The notes beneath the pieces are model-generated. The model was not told where the DNA came from. It did no database searches and saw only the letters and a list, made by a program, of their open reading frames with translations. A stretch of 64,000 nucleotides of DNA from an uncultured Curvibacter sp. (GTDB lineage Bacteria; Pseudomonadota; Gammaproteobacteria; Burkholderiales; Burkholderiaceae_C). The stretch lies in the NCBI GenBank assembly GCA_903828535.1, contig CAIKMN010000011.1, forward strand, positions 108,652 through 172,651. The letters run 5' to 3'. Shown piece by piece: positions 41,198 through 50,465 of the stretch. Numbering within the stretch: the first letter of the stretch is position 1; every line of letters begins with the position of its first letter. The position numbers and the translations under genes are program-made.

Positions 41198-41908
41198 ATG
41201 CCCCAACCCCTGCTAACCCAAGGCCAAGCTCAAACAGGGGTTCTGTTGTTGGCGGACATTGCAGGAGAATTTCGACTTTGGGGCTGGTCACGCATCGTCA
41301 GGGGCCCCTCGGCACTTCGCCACTTAAGCGGCCTCGTGTTTGCCAAAGTGTTGGGCAGTGGCCACGAGGGCGGGTTTGGCCTGCGGCCCAGCTTCTCACG
41401 CCAGGGCTTGCTGCTTTGGTTTGAGACGCCGCAACAGGCTGAAGACTTCATGACCCGTTCTCAGGTGGTCAAAGACTATCAAGAAAGATCAAGGGAATTC
41501 TGCCTAATGGCGCTCAAAACTTGGTCGTCCCGAGGCCTTTGGGATCAAAAGTCGTTGGACGTCACCACCCCTGCCCCTGTTCAAGGACCGGTCGCGGCTT
41601 TAACGCGGGCCTCTATCAAATTCACCAAAGCCCATGCTTTCTGGCAATTCGCGCCGGCCTCGCAGAATGCCTTATCTCATGCTCAAGGCTGTCAATTGGC
41701 GGTTGGTTTGGGTGAAGCACCGTATTTGAGGCAAGCCACTTTCAGCATCTGGGACAGCATCGCCGACATGGATGCCTATGCCCGCTCTGGCGCGCATTTG
41801 CAGGCCATACATGCGGCCCAGAAAGAGGGCTATTTTTCTGAATCCCTGTTTGCGCGTTTTGTCCCTGTCCAGATGCAAGGACAATGGCAAGGCAAGGTGT
41901 ATGGCTAA
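41198..41908 (+). CDS. crtA: Spheroidene monooxygenase
   Basis: CrtA adds the 2-keto group to spheroidene and hydroxyspheroidene under oxygen, giving red spheroidenone pigments. The 236-residue protein shows ADIAGEFRLWGWSRIVRGP, KVLGSGHEGGFGLRPSFSRQGLLLWF and the C-terminal TFSIWDSIADMDAYARSGAH, all typical of the CrtA family (dimeric alpha-beta-barrel haem type). It starts just after the pufC terminator, so it needs its own promoter or read-through. It overlaps crtD by 8 bases. Confidence 0.92.
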   Translation: MPQPLLTQGQAQTGVLLLADIAGEFRLWGWSRIVRGPSALRHLSGLVFAKVLGSGHEGGFGLRPSFSRQGLLLWFETPQQAEDFMTRSQVVKDYQERSREFCLMALKTWSSRGLWDQKSLDVTTPAPVQGPVAALTRASIKFTKAHAFWQFAPASQNALSHAQGCQLAVGLGEAPYLRQATFSIWDSIADMDAYARSGAHLQAIHAAQKEGYFSESLFARFVPVQMQGQWQGKVYG

Positions 41909-43484
41909 AGTCGTGGTGGTCGGCGCAGGCATTGGCGGCTTGGTCAGTGCCTTGGTGTTGGCGCACCACGGGTTTGAGGTGACCTTGATAGAAAGTGCAC
42001 AAGAGCCGGGCGGCAAAATAAGACAGGTGTCTGTCGACGGAGTTGGCGTCGACTCTGGGCCCACCGTTTTCACCATGCGCTGGGTATTTGAGCAAATGCT
42101 GGCGGAGTTGGGCACCTCGTTATCGGACATCTTGACGCTTGAACCCTTGTCCATCTTGGCTCGCCACGCCTGGGACCAGAGCAAGCAACGGTTGGATTTG
42201 TTTGCCGACACCGCCCAAACAGCCGACGCCATTGGCCAGTTCAGCAGTCCCCAAGAGGCCCGTCGTTTTTTGGTTTTCTGCCAAGAGGCCAAGCGCTTGT
42301 ACGAAACGCTCGAGCGCCCGTACATCCGCAGTGAGCGCCCCACCTTGACCAGCATGGTGAACGACCTGGGTTGGCAAGGCCTGCTGAACCTCAGCCGCTT
42401 GGGGCCATTCACCAGTCTTTGGCAAAGCCTGGGGCGCCATTTTCACGACCCGAGATTGCAGCAATTGTTTGGTCGCTACGCCACGTACTGCGGCTCATCG
42501 CCTTGGTCAGCACCAGCCACCTTGATGTTGGTGGCCCAAGTGGAATTGGAGGGTGTTTGGTCGGTGCACGGGGGCATGAAAGAAATCGCCAACGCCTTGG
42601 CCCGCCTGGGGGTGCAACGCGGTGTGCAGGCGCGGTATGGTCAACGTTGCAAAAAAATTCTGACCCAAAGCGGCCGCGTCACTGGCGTGCAACTCCACAC
42701 TGGCGAGGTTATCGAGGCCCCTTACGTGGTTTTCAACGGCGATGTGAATGCCTTGGCCGACAGCCTCAATCAAAGCCAAAGCCAAAGCCAAACCCATCAC
42801 CAAAATCAAAACTTAGAACGCCAAAAACGATCGCTCTCTGCCTTCACTTGGTCGCTCCACGCCAAAGCCAATGGCTTTCCCTTGGTGCGGCACAATGTTT
42901 TTTTCAACCAAGATTACCGGCGAGAGTTTGACGATATTTTTCAGCGCCACCAACTGCCTTCGCAGGGCACCGTTTACGTCTGCGCGCAAGACCGAACAGA
43001 CCACGGGCTTGCCCATGACCCTGACGACCAGCAAGACCCTGAAAACCAACAAGCCATTAGGGAGCGTCTGCTCTGTTTGGTCAATGCCCCCGCCGACGGC
43101 GACGTGCATTCTTTTAGTTCCTCGGAGATACAAGCATGCGAATCCAGCAGCCTGGCCTTGATGCGTCGATGTGGCCTGGAAATCCAATTCGAAGCACACC
43201 AAGTGGTGCGAACGTTACCGCAGGACTTTGCGAGTCTGTTTCCGGCCAGCGGTGGGGCGCTGTATGGCCAAGCGACCCACGGCTGGATGTCTGCCTTTGC
43301 GCGTCCGTCGGCTCGCAGCCCCCTGACGGGTCTCTACACAGCGGGGGGCAGCGTACATCCGGGGCCGGGCGTTCCGATGGCCGCCATGTCGGGCCGTTTG
43401 GCGGCCGCGACGCTGATGGCGGACCTCGATTTGACCAAGCGGTTACACCGGGTGGTTATCTCTGGTGGTACCTCGACGCGCTGA
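41901..43484 (+). CDS. crtD: Hydroxyneurosporene / methoxyneurosporene desaturase
   Basis: CrtD introduces the C-3,4 double bond in the spheroidene pathway. The 527-residue FAD protein starts with the dinucleotide fold KVVVVGAGIGGLVSALVLA and ends with the CrtI/CrtD signature LTGLYTAGGSVHPGPGVPMA, which fits CrtD better than CrtI. ATG 41901 overlaps the crtA stop (ATGGCTAA). Residues near 295 hold an insertion NQSQSQSQTHHQNQN encoded by 6-bp repeats at 42771-42794. The last ~60 bases at least are shared with crtC in another frame. Confidence 0.9.
   Translation: MAKVVVVGAGIGGLVSALVLAHHGFEVTLIESAQEPGGKIRQVSVDGVGVDSGPTVFTMRWVFEQMLAELGTSLSDILTLEPLSILARHAWDQSKQRLDLFADTAQTADAIGQFSSPQEARRFLVFCQEAKRLYETLERPYIRSERPTLTSMVNDLGWQGLLNLSRLGPFTSLWQSLGRHFHDPRLQQLFGRYATYCGSSPWSAPATLMLVAQVELEGVWSVHGGMKEIANALARLGVQRGVQARYGQRCKKILTQSGRVTGVQLHTGEVIEAPYVVFNGDVNALADSLNQSQSQSQTHHQNQNLERQKRSLSAFTWSLHAKANGFPLVRHNVFFNQDYRREFDDIFQRHQLPSQGTVYVCAQDRTDHGLAHDPDDQQDPENQQAIRERLLCLVNAPADGDVHSFSSSEIQACESSSLALMRRCGLEIQFEAHQVVRTLPQDFASLFPASGGALYGQATHGWMSAFARPSARSPLTGLYTAGGSVHPGPGVPMAAMSGRLAAATLMADLDLTKRLHRVVISGGTSTR
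42771..42794 (+). repeat. 6-bp tandem repeat in crtD
   Basis: CAAAGC x3 plus CAAACC, encoding Gln-Ser repeats in a surface-type insertion of CrtD. The hexamer period keeps the frame. Confidence 0.9.
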
Positions 43485-44368
43485 GCGACGACGGGCAACA
43501 CGGTTTGTCCATCATCGCCTTTGTCGGCAGTGTATTTTCGCCTTATTACGCTTGGGCCAGAAGGCGTCAAGGCGGCGTGGCCGACCCCGAGCATTTTTGC
43601 GCCTTGAATGTGGCGCTGTATGGCCAAGGCGGCAAGCGCTGGACCATGACCGAACGCGGCCGACAGCACATCCAGCGCTCGGCCGCGCATTATCAAATTG
43701 GCCCCAGCAGCCTGCGCTGGGATGGCCAAGCCTTGACGATAGACATCGATGAAGTCAACGTGCCTTTGCCGATACCAGTGCGCGGCCGGGTGACGGTTCG
43801 CCCACAAGGCCTCAGCCCCTTCGTCACCGCGTTGGATGCGGCGGCTCGTCACCGATGGGGGCCACTGGCGGCTTGCTCTCGTATCGAGGTCGACATGCAG
43901 CATCCCCGATTAAATTGGCAAGGCCATGCTTATTGGGATTCGAACGAAGGCGATGAGCCGATCGAAAAAGGCTTCTCCGCCTGGGATTGGGCGCGGGCTG
44001 AAATGGCCAATGGCGACACCTCGGTCATCTATGACGTGAAGCCCCTGCAAGGACCTGACCGGGTCGTGGCACGTCGTTTTTCTCCGGATGGCCAGAGCGC
44101 CCCTTTTTTAGCCCCGGATCAACACCGTTTGCCCCCTTCTGCTTGGCGAATTCAGCGTGCCATGTCAAGCGAAACTCCGACCGTGCCCAGTGTCATCAGC
44201 ACCTTGGAAGACACGCCTTTTTATGCCCGCTCTTTGCTCAAAGCCCAACTGATGGGCGAGCAAGTCACGGCCATTCATGAGTCTTTGGATGTGCCTCGCT
44301 TGGTTTCTTGGCCGGTGCGTTGCATGCTGCCATTCAAGATGCCCAGACGCTTCACACCGACTTGGTAA
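43136..44368 (+). CDS. crtC: Carotenoid 1,2-hydratase (hydroxyneurosporene synthase); start uncertain
   Basis: CrtC adds water across C-1,2 of acyclic carotenoids. From about 43425 the frame matches the family: PRFDQAVTPGGYLWWYLDAL, IIAFVGSVFSPYYAWARRR, CALNVALYG and RWTMTERG. There is no ATG, GTG or TTG at the expected N-terminus. The in-frame choices are ATG 43136 (SD GGAG 8 bases upstream, but about 100 extra residues overprinting crtD), ATG 43169, or TTG 43505, which would cut off the conserved GGYLWWYLDALSDDG. Coordinates here use the first ATG. The 3' end overlaps the convergent DUF2269 gene by 17 bases. Confidence 0.8.
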   Translation: MRIQQPGLDASMWPGNPIRSTPSGANVTAGLCESVSGQRWGAVWPSDPRLDVCLCASVGSQPPDGSLHSGGQRTSGAGRSDGRHVGPFGGRDADGGPRFDQAVTPGGYLWWYLDALSDDGQHGLSIIAFVGSVFSPYYAWARRRQGGVADPEHFCALNVALYGQGGKRWTMTERGRQHIQRSAAHYQIGPSSLRWDGQALTIDIDEVNVPLPIPVRGRVTVRPQGLSPFVTALDAAARHRWGPLAACSRIEVDMQHPRLNWQGHAYWDSNEGDEPIEKGFSAWDWARAEMANGDTSVIYDVKPLQGPDRVVARRFSPDGQSAPFLAPDQHRLPPSAWRIQRAMSSETPTVPSVISTLEDTPFYARSLLKAQLMGEQVTAIHESLDVPRLVSWPVRCMLPFKMPRRFTPTW

Positions 44369-44804
44369 CCATGAAATAAACAATCGGCAGCGGTAGCAGT
44401 GTTGCGATGGCCCCTGCCAATTGCCAAATGCGAGACAGCCGCCAATAGGCCTCCCCAACTTCGGTGCTTTGGCTCAAAAGTCGGCGTTGTTTCAACTGAA
44501 TGGGCACCAGGATGAAAAGCCAAATCAGACCCGAAAACAGCAACAAGCCATAAGACCATTGAATCCAAGGGTGGCTGGCATGCCCCCCAAATTTTTCTGC
44601 CAAGTCATGGCCGGTGTAGACAACCCCCAAAGAGCCGAGCAAGGTGAAGAAGCCGTCTGTGATCAACACCATGCGGTTGCTGAATTGAATGATGGCGTGG
44701 TTGCGTGTTCTCTCCGCCATCAAAGCCCAGACCCCACTGACGATGACGTTGCCTAAAAACAAGCACGCACACGTCAAATGAATGATCTTGAAATAAGCAC
44801 CCAT
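44352..44804 (-). CDS. DUF2269 family integral membrane protein
   Basis: Function is unknown. The 150-residue protein has four membrane segments (about 4-27, 50-68, 84-105 and 128-147). It has conserved polar residues in the first helix (FKIIHLTCACLFLGNVIVSG), a His in the second region (VVYTGHDLAEKFGG) and an Arg-rich loop (KQRRLLS). It lies last in the minus-strand photosynthesis block, 16 bases after crtB, so it is probably cotranscribed with pigment genes. Whether it acts in photosynthesis cannot be told from the sequence. Confidence 0.75.
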   Translation of the reverse strand: MGAYFKIIHLTCACLFLGNVIVSGVWALMAERTRNHAIIQFSNRMVLITDGFFTLLGSLGVVYTGHDLAEKFGGHASHPWIQWSYGLLLFSGLIWLFILVPIQLKQRRLLSQSTEVGEAYWRLSRIWQLAGAIATLLPLPIVYFMVTKSV

Positions 44805-44820
44805 CAGAATTCAAACTCGC

Positions 44821-45882
44821 TTATCGTTGGGTTCTTTCGCGTTGTTCCAAGCGGCCAAACAAATCGACCATCCACTCGACCCGCTCATCAAAGCTGCGGG
44901 CCGGTACTTTCCAAGGCTTGGTGGCAGTCAAAGGCTCGCGGTCTTGTGAGACCATGTCGACCAAGTATTGAATCGCAGGCACCGGACTGAGGGGAACCGC
45001 TGGTGATGCGGGTGGTTTGATGGCGACCGAACTGGCCTTGGCAATCAAGGCCAACTTTCGAACGGTCGAAACCACGGTGCGTTTGTGCACCGAGTTCAAG
45101 CCCTCGCGGGACAGTTGCTTGCCAATCTCGGCGTACACCAAACGCGCCGACTGAATGGCTGGCCGACACTCCCAAGGCAATTCAGCCAGACCAAATTCAG
45201 CGCGCCGGTACAGCGCATCGGCTCTTAACAACAGGCGTTGGGTAAAACCAGCCAAACGCGCATCGAAGGTCGGGTTGGTCAACCAGACATCGGCGTCCAT
45301 GCCAATTTCACGAAACCACGCCCGAGGAATGTAGAGGCGTCCATTTCGGGCGTCTTCTCCAATGTCTCGGGCAATGTTGGTGAGTTGCATCGCCACCCCT
45401 AATTCGCAAGCCCGGGCAATTGCAAATTCGCCCGAAGCGCCCATGATGATCGACATCATCGCCCCCACCGTCCCCGCCACCCTCGCCCCGTAAGCCTCGA
45501 CGTCCGCCAAGGTTTCATAGCGGCGGCCTTCGGAATCCCACAAAAAGCCATCCAACAAGGCCTCCAGCAAACCCATCGGGATGCCATAGCGGTGCACCAC
45601 CATCGTCAAGGCGCGGTCAGCGTCTTGCGGGCCGGGACGCCCTTGGTAAATGGCACTCAAACGGTCTCTCAAATCCTGCATGGCCTGTGCGGGATCGCTG
45701 CCCATGTCGATGGCGTCATCGGCCAGCCGACAAAAAGCATAGAGCGCGGTTGCCGGCGGACGCAGTCGGGTTGGCAGCAATTTTGAAGCCGCAAAGAAAG
45801 ACTTAGATCCGCCGCGCATGAGCGCGGTACAAGCTTCTAAATCGTAGGTTAGAGGCGGTTTTTTAGACGAAAGAGCGGACAT
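44821..45882 (-). CDS. crtB: 15-cis-phytoene synthase
   Basis: CrtB condenses two GGPP to phytoene, the first carotenoid step. The 353-residue protein has the two Asp-rich motifs RLADDAIDMG near residue 60 and NIARDIGEDARNGRLYIP near 180, and SFFAASKLLP near the N-terminus. ATG 45882 (MSALSSKKPPLTYDLEACTA) fits the family, and an in-frame ATG at 45900 is possible. It overlaps the end of crtI by 20 bases, suggesting coupled translation. A Pro/Ala-rich stretch (IKPPASPAVPLSPVP) interrupts the C-terminal part. Confidence 0.94.
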   Translation of the reverse strand: MSALSSKKPPLTYDLEACTALMRGGSKSFFAASKLLPTRLRPPATALYAFCRLADDAIDMGSDPAQAMQDLRDRLSAIYQGRPGPQDADRALTMVVHRYGIPMGLLEALLDGFLWDSEGRRYETLADVEAYGARVAGTVGAMMSIIMGASGEFAIARACELGVAMQLTNIARDIGEDARNGRLYIPRAWFREIGMDADVWLTNPTFDARLAGFTQRLLLRADALYRRAEFGLAELPWECRPAIQSARLVYAEIGKQLSREGLNSVHKRTVVSTVRKLALIAKASSVAIKPPASPAVPLSPVPAIQYLVDMVSQDREPLTATKPWKVPARSFDERVEWMVDLFGRLEQRERTQR

Positions 45883-47368
45883 CAGGTACCACCTGTTCAA
45901 GCATTTTTGCGGACATCAACACACTTGGAACGCCCGCACCCGGTTGGCTGCTGGCGCCCACCATGAACAAGCCGTCCACGTCTTCACTGCGGTTGTGCGG
46001 CCTGAACCAAGCGCTTTGGGTCAAGATGGGCTCTAGCCCGAAACCAGCCCCTCGGTAAGACCACAAACGGTCTTGGAAATCTTGCGGGGTGGTGATTTTG
46101 GAGGAAACCAGATGCTGCTTCAAATTCGGTAAGACACTGTCTTGCAAAACCGTGGCAATGGCGTCTCGGTAGGTCTCTTGGACGGCGGTCCAATCGGTCT
46201 GGCTGCTCAAATTGGGAACCACCGACAAGACATAAAAACTGTCGCATCCGGCAGGGGCCAAGGACGGATCGGTCGCCGTCGGCCGGTACAAATAAAGGCT
46301 GAAGTCTTTGGAAAGCGTGTGGTTTTTGAAAATGTCTTGCAACAGGCCTTGATACCGAGGCCCCAACACCATCATGTGATGAGGCACCTCGTGGTACTGA
46401 CGGTCGGTGCCGAAATACCAAACAAACAAACCCGATGAATATTGCCCTTTGGCGATCTTTCGATCGGTCCAATGGCGTCGATGTTTAGGCGCCACCAAAT
46501 GAAGGTAGGTCCAAGCGGCATCGCCGTTACAGACCACGATGTCGGCAGGTAAATACGCCCCCGAGGCCAACTCCACACCGCGCGCGCGCCCGGCTTCGAC
46601 TCGAATGTGGGTCACAGGGGCGTTGTAGCGGATCGGCACTTCGCGCTCCTCGAGCAACTTGACGAGTTCACGCACAATCGCGGTGGTCCCCCCCATCGCT
46701 GAATGGACGCCCCAGCGTCGCTCCAGCGAATGAATCAAGGAATAGACGCAGGTGACCGAAAACGGATTGCCGCCAATCAGCAAGGGGTGAAAACTCATGA
46801 CGATGCGCAGTTTGGGATGCCGTATGTGCTGCGCCACCAAGCTGTAAATCGATTGCCACGCTTTCATCTTGACCAGCTTGGGCAGGGCCTTGGCGACGTC
46901 GATTAGGTTTTCAAAGGGCACCATGCCCAATTCAACAAAGCCCAGTTGAAAACATTTTTCTGAGGCCTTGATTAAATTTTTAAACCCTTGAACATCCTCC
47001 GGACTGAAACGCGCTATTTGCGCCAGCATTTCTTCGTCGTTGTTGCTGTAATCGAAATGCGTGCCATCGTCAAAACGGATGCGGTAAAAGGGCGACATCA
47101 GGCGCAAATCAACGTGGTCTTGCAGACGTCGTCCACACAGGTGGAAGAGCTCTTCAAGCAAATGCGGCAAGGTGATGATGGTGGGCCCGGCGTCGAAAGT
47201 AAAGCCATCTTGTCGGTGCACATAAGCCCGTCCACCAGGCGCGTCCAGCTTTTCCAGAACCTGCACGCGGTAACCCTTCACACTCAAGCGAATGGCCGCG
47301 GCAAGGCCCCCAAAACCGGTGCCAATGACGAGGGCGGTGGGCACTTTAGACGGGGAGTGAGGGGTCAT
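45863..47368 (-). CDS. crtI: Phytoene desaturase
   Basis: This FAD enzyme performs three (neurosporene) or four (lycopene) desaturations of phytoene; the number cannot be read from sequence. The 501 residues start with the dinucleotide-binding ALVIGTGFGGLAAAIRLS and KLDAPGGRAY, and end with the bacterial-type desaturase signature FMVGASSQPGAGVPSVLMSA. With crtC, crtD and crtA present, a spheroidene pathway through neurosporene is expected. The start overlaps the end of puhE by 23 bases. Confidence 0.95.
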   Translation of the reverse strand: MTPHSPSKVPTALVIGTGFGGLAAAIRLSVKGYRVQVLEKLDAPGGRAYVHRQDGFTFDAGPTIITLPHLLEELFHLCGRRLQDHVDLRLMSPFYRIRFDDGTHFDYSNNDEEMLAQIARFSPEDVQGFKNLIKASEKCFQLGFVELGMVPFENLIDVAKALPKLVKMKAWQSIYSLVAQHIRHPKLRIVMSFHPLLIGGNPFSVTCVYSLIHSLERRWGVHSAMGGTTAIVRELVKLLEEREVPIRYNAPVTHIRVEAGRARGVELASGAYLPADIVVCNGDAAWTYLHLVAPKHRRHWTDRKIAKGQYSSGLFVWYFGTDRQYHEVPHHMMVLGPRYQGLLQDIFKNHTLSKDFSLYLYRPTATDPSLAPAGCDSFYVLSVVPNLSSQTDWTAVQETYRDAIATVLQDSVLPNLKQHLVSSKITTPQDFQDRLWSYRGAGFGLEPILTQSAWFRPHNRSEDVDGLFMVGASSQPGAGVPSVLMSAKMLEQVVPDVRSFV

Positions 47369-48161
47369 GTGAATCCAAATGTGGCAAGCCCAAACCCGGG
47401 TTCTGTGGCTTGCGAAGGGCCCATCGCCAAAGGGCGGTGGTGTCCAAAGGCAGGAACAACATGAAGTGTTCCAAAATGGCCAAAGCCAACAAAGACCCCA
47501 CCAAGAAGGAACCCACCTTTTCAGCAGGTTGGGCCGAAGGGTTCTCGCCGGCCACCAAGATCCATTGCAAACAAATGAAGGCCACCGTCACGGCGAAAGG
47601 GAAAAATGCATTCATGCGCCGGCGTTTGAAGAAACTCTCCAAGTAGCGCATGTGGGCAGGCAAAAAGGCTTCGCTCAAATTGCGAACCCCTAAATACAAA
47701 TTCAATTTGGCGCTGATGCGCATGATCCAAAGCACCAAATAGGTACTGGTGCTCACTTGATTGGGGGCGCGCCAGGTGATGACCAAGATGAGCAAGCCAA
47801 CGATGAGCAAGGCCAACTCATGCCAGAGCACGGCTTTGAACGACATCCAAAAACGCGGCCACCCCTGGTAGTTCGGTGGTAATGGTGTTTTTTGCGGGCC
47901 CGTAATCCAACCCGTGAGAAAACTCAACTCATTCCACCCCCAAGCCAATAATGCGCAGGTGAAAGCGCAATACGCACCTGTCACACTGGTTTGATATGCG
48001 GTGTGGTGCAAGCCTACCAAAGCGCCCAAACCGAGCAAGGTCGAAAGTCCCCAACTCAAGGTACCCGCGGATTTGGACACGTGATTCAACATGATCACAA
48101 TGCCCGTGCTGAACCACCAAATAAAGATGGCAAATCCAATGGCGATCCAGGCTTCAGACAT
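47346..48161 (-). CDS. puhE: Photosynthetic complex assembly protein PuhE (DUF3623)
   Basis: PuhE is a polytopic membrane protein needed for normal reaction-centre and pigment levels in Rhodobacter. The 271-residue product has about seven hydrophobic helices and the DUF3623 pattern WNELSFLTGWITGPQKTPLP, FKAVLWHELALL and RISAKLNLYLGVRNLSEAFLP. It lies 6 bases after acsF and overlaps crtI, in the conserved puhABC-acsF-puhE string of aerobic phototrophs. The molecular role in bacteriochlorophyll control is not settled. Confidence 0.9.
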   Translation of the reverse strand: MSEAWIAIGFAIFIWWFSTGIVIMLNHVSKSAGTLSWGLSTLLGLGALVGLHHTAYQTSVTGAYCAFTCALLAWGWNELSFLTGWITGPQKTPLPPNYQGWPRFWMSFKAVLWHELALLIVGLLILVITWRAPNQVSTSTYLVLWIMRISAKLNLYLGVRNLSEAFLPAHMRYLESFFKRRRMNAFFPFAVTVAFICLQWILVAGENPSAQPAEKVGSFLVGSLLALAILEHFMLFLPLDTTALWRWALRKPQNPGLGLPHLDSHDPSLPV

Positions 48162-48167
48162 GGCTCA

Positions 48168-49244
48168 TTACCAAGCCGGAACCATGCGAACTTGCTCAGG
48201 CAATGCATGATGATTGACAGGCAAAAAGTACAGCCGCGCAAAAGTAATCGCGCCCGAAGCAGCCCAGAAGCCTCGTCGAAGCAGGCCCACCAAACCACCG
48301 CGTTTTTTGGCCAAATCCATTTCTTTTTGAACCTGGAACAACTGCTTTAACCCGGCACGGAAAGCAGGGTTGTCGAGGTCCAGACTGACAGGAAAGACTT
48401 GCTTGGTAATTTCGTTAGTGATTCGGAAAACTTCGAAATCGTAGACCGACGAATCCAACCCCATTTCTTCATGAAGCATCGGACGTGAATGGTCTCGAAC
48501 GTACATCGTGGAATAGACCGCCAACAAGAAAAAGCGGATCCAATACACATTGCCACCCTTCAACAAATTTGGCTGAGCCCGCATGATCAAGGCGAAGGAC
48601 TCTCCATGGCGAAACTCATCGTTGCACCAGCGCTCAAACCAGCGAAAGATGGGGTGAAAGCGCTTGTCGGGGTTCTTTTCCAGTTGCCGGTAAATGCTGA
48701 TGTAGCGGGCATAGCCAATTTTTTCAGACAAGTAGGTGGCGTAAAAAATGTATTTGGGCTTGAAGTAGGTGTAAGCCTTGGTTCGCTTCAAATTACCCAG
48801 GTCGATGCCCAAACCAAAGTCCTTCAACGATTGGTTCAGAAAGCTGGCGTGACGGGATTCGTCTCTGGCCATGTAGCGCATCAATTGCTTAATGTCGGGG
48901 TTGTCGATGTTTCGTGCGATTTCGTTATAGAGGATGCAACCGGAGAATTCAGAGGTCAAAGAGGAAATCAAAAAATCCAGAAATTCCTGTCGCATGGCCG
49001 TGCTGACTTGTGAAAATCGCTGGGCGACTTCTTCGGCAAATTGGGCGTCACGTTGAAAATGATCGTGGTTGTTGTCGCCCTCGTATTCCGACATCATCTG
49101 GTCCCACTCTGCGCGCACGGCGGAAATGTCCAAGCGGTCCATCGCTGCAAAATCGGTGGTGTAAAAACGCGGGCTCAGGAGCGTGCTTTGAACCGCTTTT
49201 TCAGAGGCTTTTTCGGCGCTGTCAATGGCTGCAATCGTGTTCAT
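48168..49244 (-). CDS. acsF: Mg-protoporphyrin IX monomethyl ester oxidative cyclase
   Basis: AcsF is the O2-dependent diiron enzyme that forms ring E of bacteriochlorophyll. The 358-residue protein starts [20 protein letters not shown]. Its ferritin-like diiron ligands are visible in [31 protein letters not shown] and [17 protein letters not shown] 49244 is preferred over a TTG at 49250. No anaerobic bchE is in the window, so at least this locus depends on oxygen. It lies between puhC and puhE. Confidence 0.96.
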   Translation of the reverse strand: MNTIAAIDSAEKASEKAVQSTLLSPRFYTTDFAAMDRLDISAVRAEWDQMMSEYEGDNNHDHFQRDAQFAEEVAQRFSQVSTAMRQEFLDFLISSLTSEFSGCILYNEIARNIDNPDIKQLMRYMARDESRHASFLNQSLKDFGLGIDLGNLKRTKAYTYFKPKYIFYATYLSEKIGYARYISIYRQLEKNPDKRFHPIFRWFERWCNDEFRHGESFALIMRAQPNLLKGGNVYWIRFFLLAVYSTMYVRDHSRPMLHEEMGLDSSVYDFEVFRITNEITKQVFPVSLDLDNPAFRAGLKQLFQVQKEMDLAKKRGGLVGLLRRGFWAASGAITFARLYFLPVNHHALPEQVRMVPAW

Positions 49245-49286
49245 GAACAAAGTCCTGTTGACGGTTATGTTTTTGAGGGCGTGGAT

Positions 49287-49757
49287 TTATTCAGGCTGCA
49301 TCGATAAGAAACGAGCAAACTGGTCTTTATTGGTCGGACCAAATGACTCCAAGTCGACGTGTTGTCCGGTGCTGGGGTCCATCAAAGTGAGGCGCCCTTC
49401 TGTTCGGGCAATCAATTCGAAAGGATCAGAAGGACCCATGCCACGGGCATGTCGATCTCGGGTCAGGGCCCTCAAGGCACCTCGCACAAAACCTTGTTCA
49501 CCGTGCAAGACCGTCAAGGTGGCGCCTGAAACGCCGTCAACGACGCGAACGCCCCCATCCGTTTGGTCCAGAAAAACCAAGGATCGTTGCTGAATCACCG
49601 CGGCGTTGAGCTGATCCGGTCCATTGCCGGTCAGTCGAACCAGCCCCACCGAAACCAAGGACAAGGCCAAGATGCCGCCGACCCAAAACAACACCCAGCG
49701 AGGAAAATTGTCCGTCGACGGTTTCGGTGAGCTTGGCGTCCACTGGCGCGAAGTCAT
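49287..49757 (-). CDS. puhC: Photosynthetic complex assembly protein PuhC
   Basis: The 156-residue product has an N-terminal membrane anchor (WVLFWVGGILALSLVSVGLV) and a periplasmic domain beginning ALVRLTGNG. It shows the family pattern QQRSLVFLDQTDGGVRVVD, GEQGFVRGALRALTRDRHARG and ELIARTEGRLTLMDPSTG. In Rhodobacter PuhC helps reaction-centre and LH1 organisation. ATG 49757 overlaps the puhB stop (ATGA), which decides the start against one six codons upstream. Confidence 0.92.
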   Translation of the reverse strand: MTSRQWTPSSPKPSTDNFPRWVLFWVGGILALSLVSVGLVRLTGNGPDQLNAAVIQQRSLVFLDQTDGGVRVVDGVSGATLTVLHGEQGFVRGALRALTRDRHARGMGPSDPFELIARTEGRLTLMDPSTGQHVDLESFGPTNKDQFARFLSMQPE

Positions 49758-50443
49758 GTCAGGCTGCCTTGCCAATGCGTTGCGTCTTGTGCTGGCGTTT
49801 CAGTCTTCAATCCCCGCAGGGTTTTGACAGACGATTGAGAATCCATGCCCGCGTTGGAAATCCAAGCGGCTCTCAGTTGAGCGGCCACCTCGGTCACCTC
49901 GCCAATGGCACGCAAAGTAGGTTCGGGGTGGGTCAAACGCCAAGGCCGGACACTGGGCCAAAGTTGAACCCAAGCAATTCGGTCTGAGCCTTTGAGTGCC
50001 AAGGTGATGTCACCCGCACCCGCCCCCAAGGCACGCAAATCCGAGGCTTTGATTTGCTTCAAAGGCAAGTTGTAAGTCACGGTCAACACAATCCCCAGGC
50101 GCATGACCACCCGTTTGTTGGTCAAGGTGTAAACCGTTGTCTGGGCAGTCATCCAGGCCAAGGCCGAAACCCCCAACAAGGCCATGACCGTCAAAGGTGC
50201 AATCCATTTAATGCCTTGCAGGACGGCCACAAGGCCCGCGCCCTGCTCCAGCGCAGGCCATGCACAGGCCAAGATCAAAGCAGAAAAATAAAAAATTAAT
50301 TTTCTGAAATGAAACGCAGTGGTCAGCAACACGCCCACACGGGGTGAGCCTTGCCAAAGAATGGCTTCATCCGCCGGGAGTCGCTCAGGCAAACCGAATT
50401 GGGGCTCAAATTCGTGTTCGTGACCACGGTTTTCGATGGGCAT
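49754..50443 (-). CDS. puhB: Photosynthetic complex assembly protein PuhB
   Basis: PuhB is a membrane protein that assists reaction-centre assembly. The 229-residue protein begins with a cytoplasmic FGLPERLPADEAILWQGSP segment (PH/YdbT-like domain). Two or three helices follow (LIFYFSALILACAWPAL; IAPLTVMALLGVSALAWM). Then come TTVYTLTNKRVVMRLGIVL and LPLKQIKASDLR, which recur in the family. The gene lies 22 bases after puhA in the conserved lhaA-puhABC order. Confidence 0.93.
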   Translation of the reverse strand: MPIENRGHEHEFEPQFGLPERLPADEAILWQGSPRVGVLLTTAFHFRKLIFYFSALILACAWPALEQGAGLVAVLQGIKWIAPLTVMALLGVSALAWMTAQTTVYTLTNKRVVMRLGIVLTVTYNLPLKQIKASDLRALGAGAGDITLALKGSDRIAWVQLWPSVRPWRLTHPEPTLRAIGEVTEVAAQLRAAWISNAGMDSQSSVKTLRGLKTETPAQDATHWQGSLT

Positions 50444-50465
50444 GTTAAGACCTCACACTTCCAAT

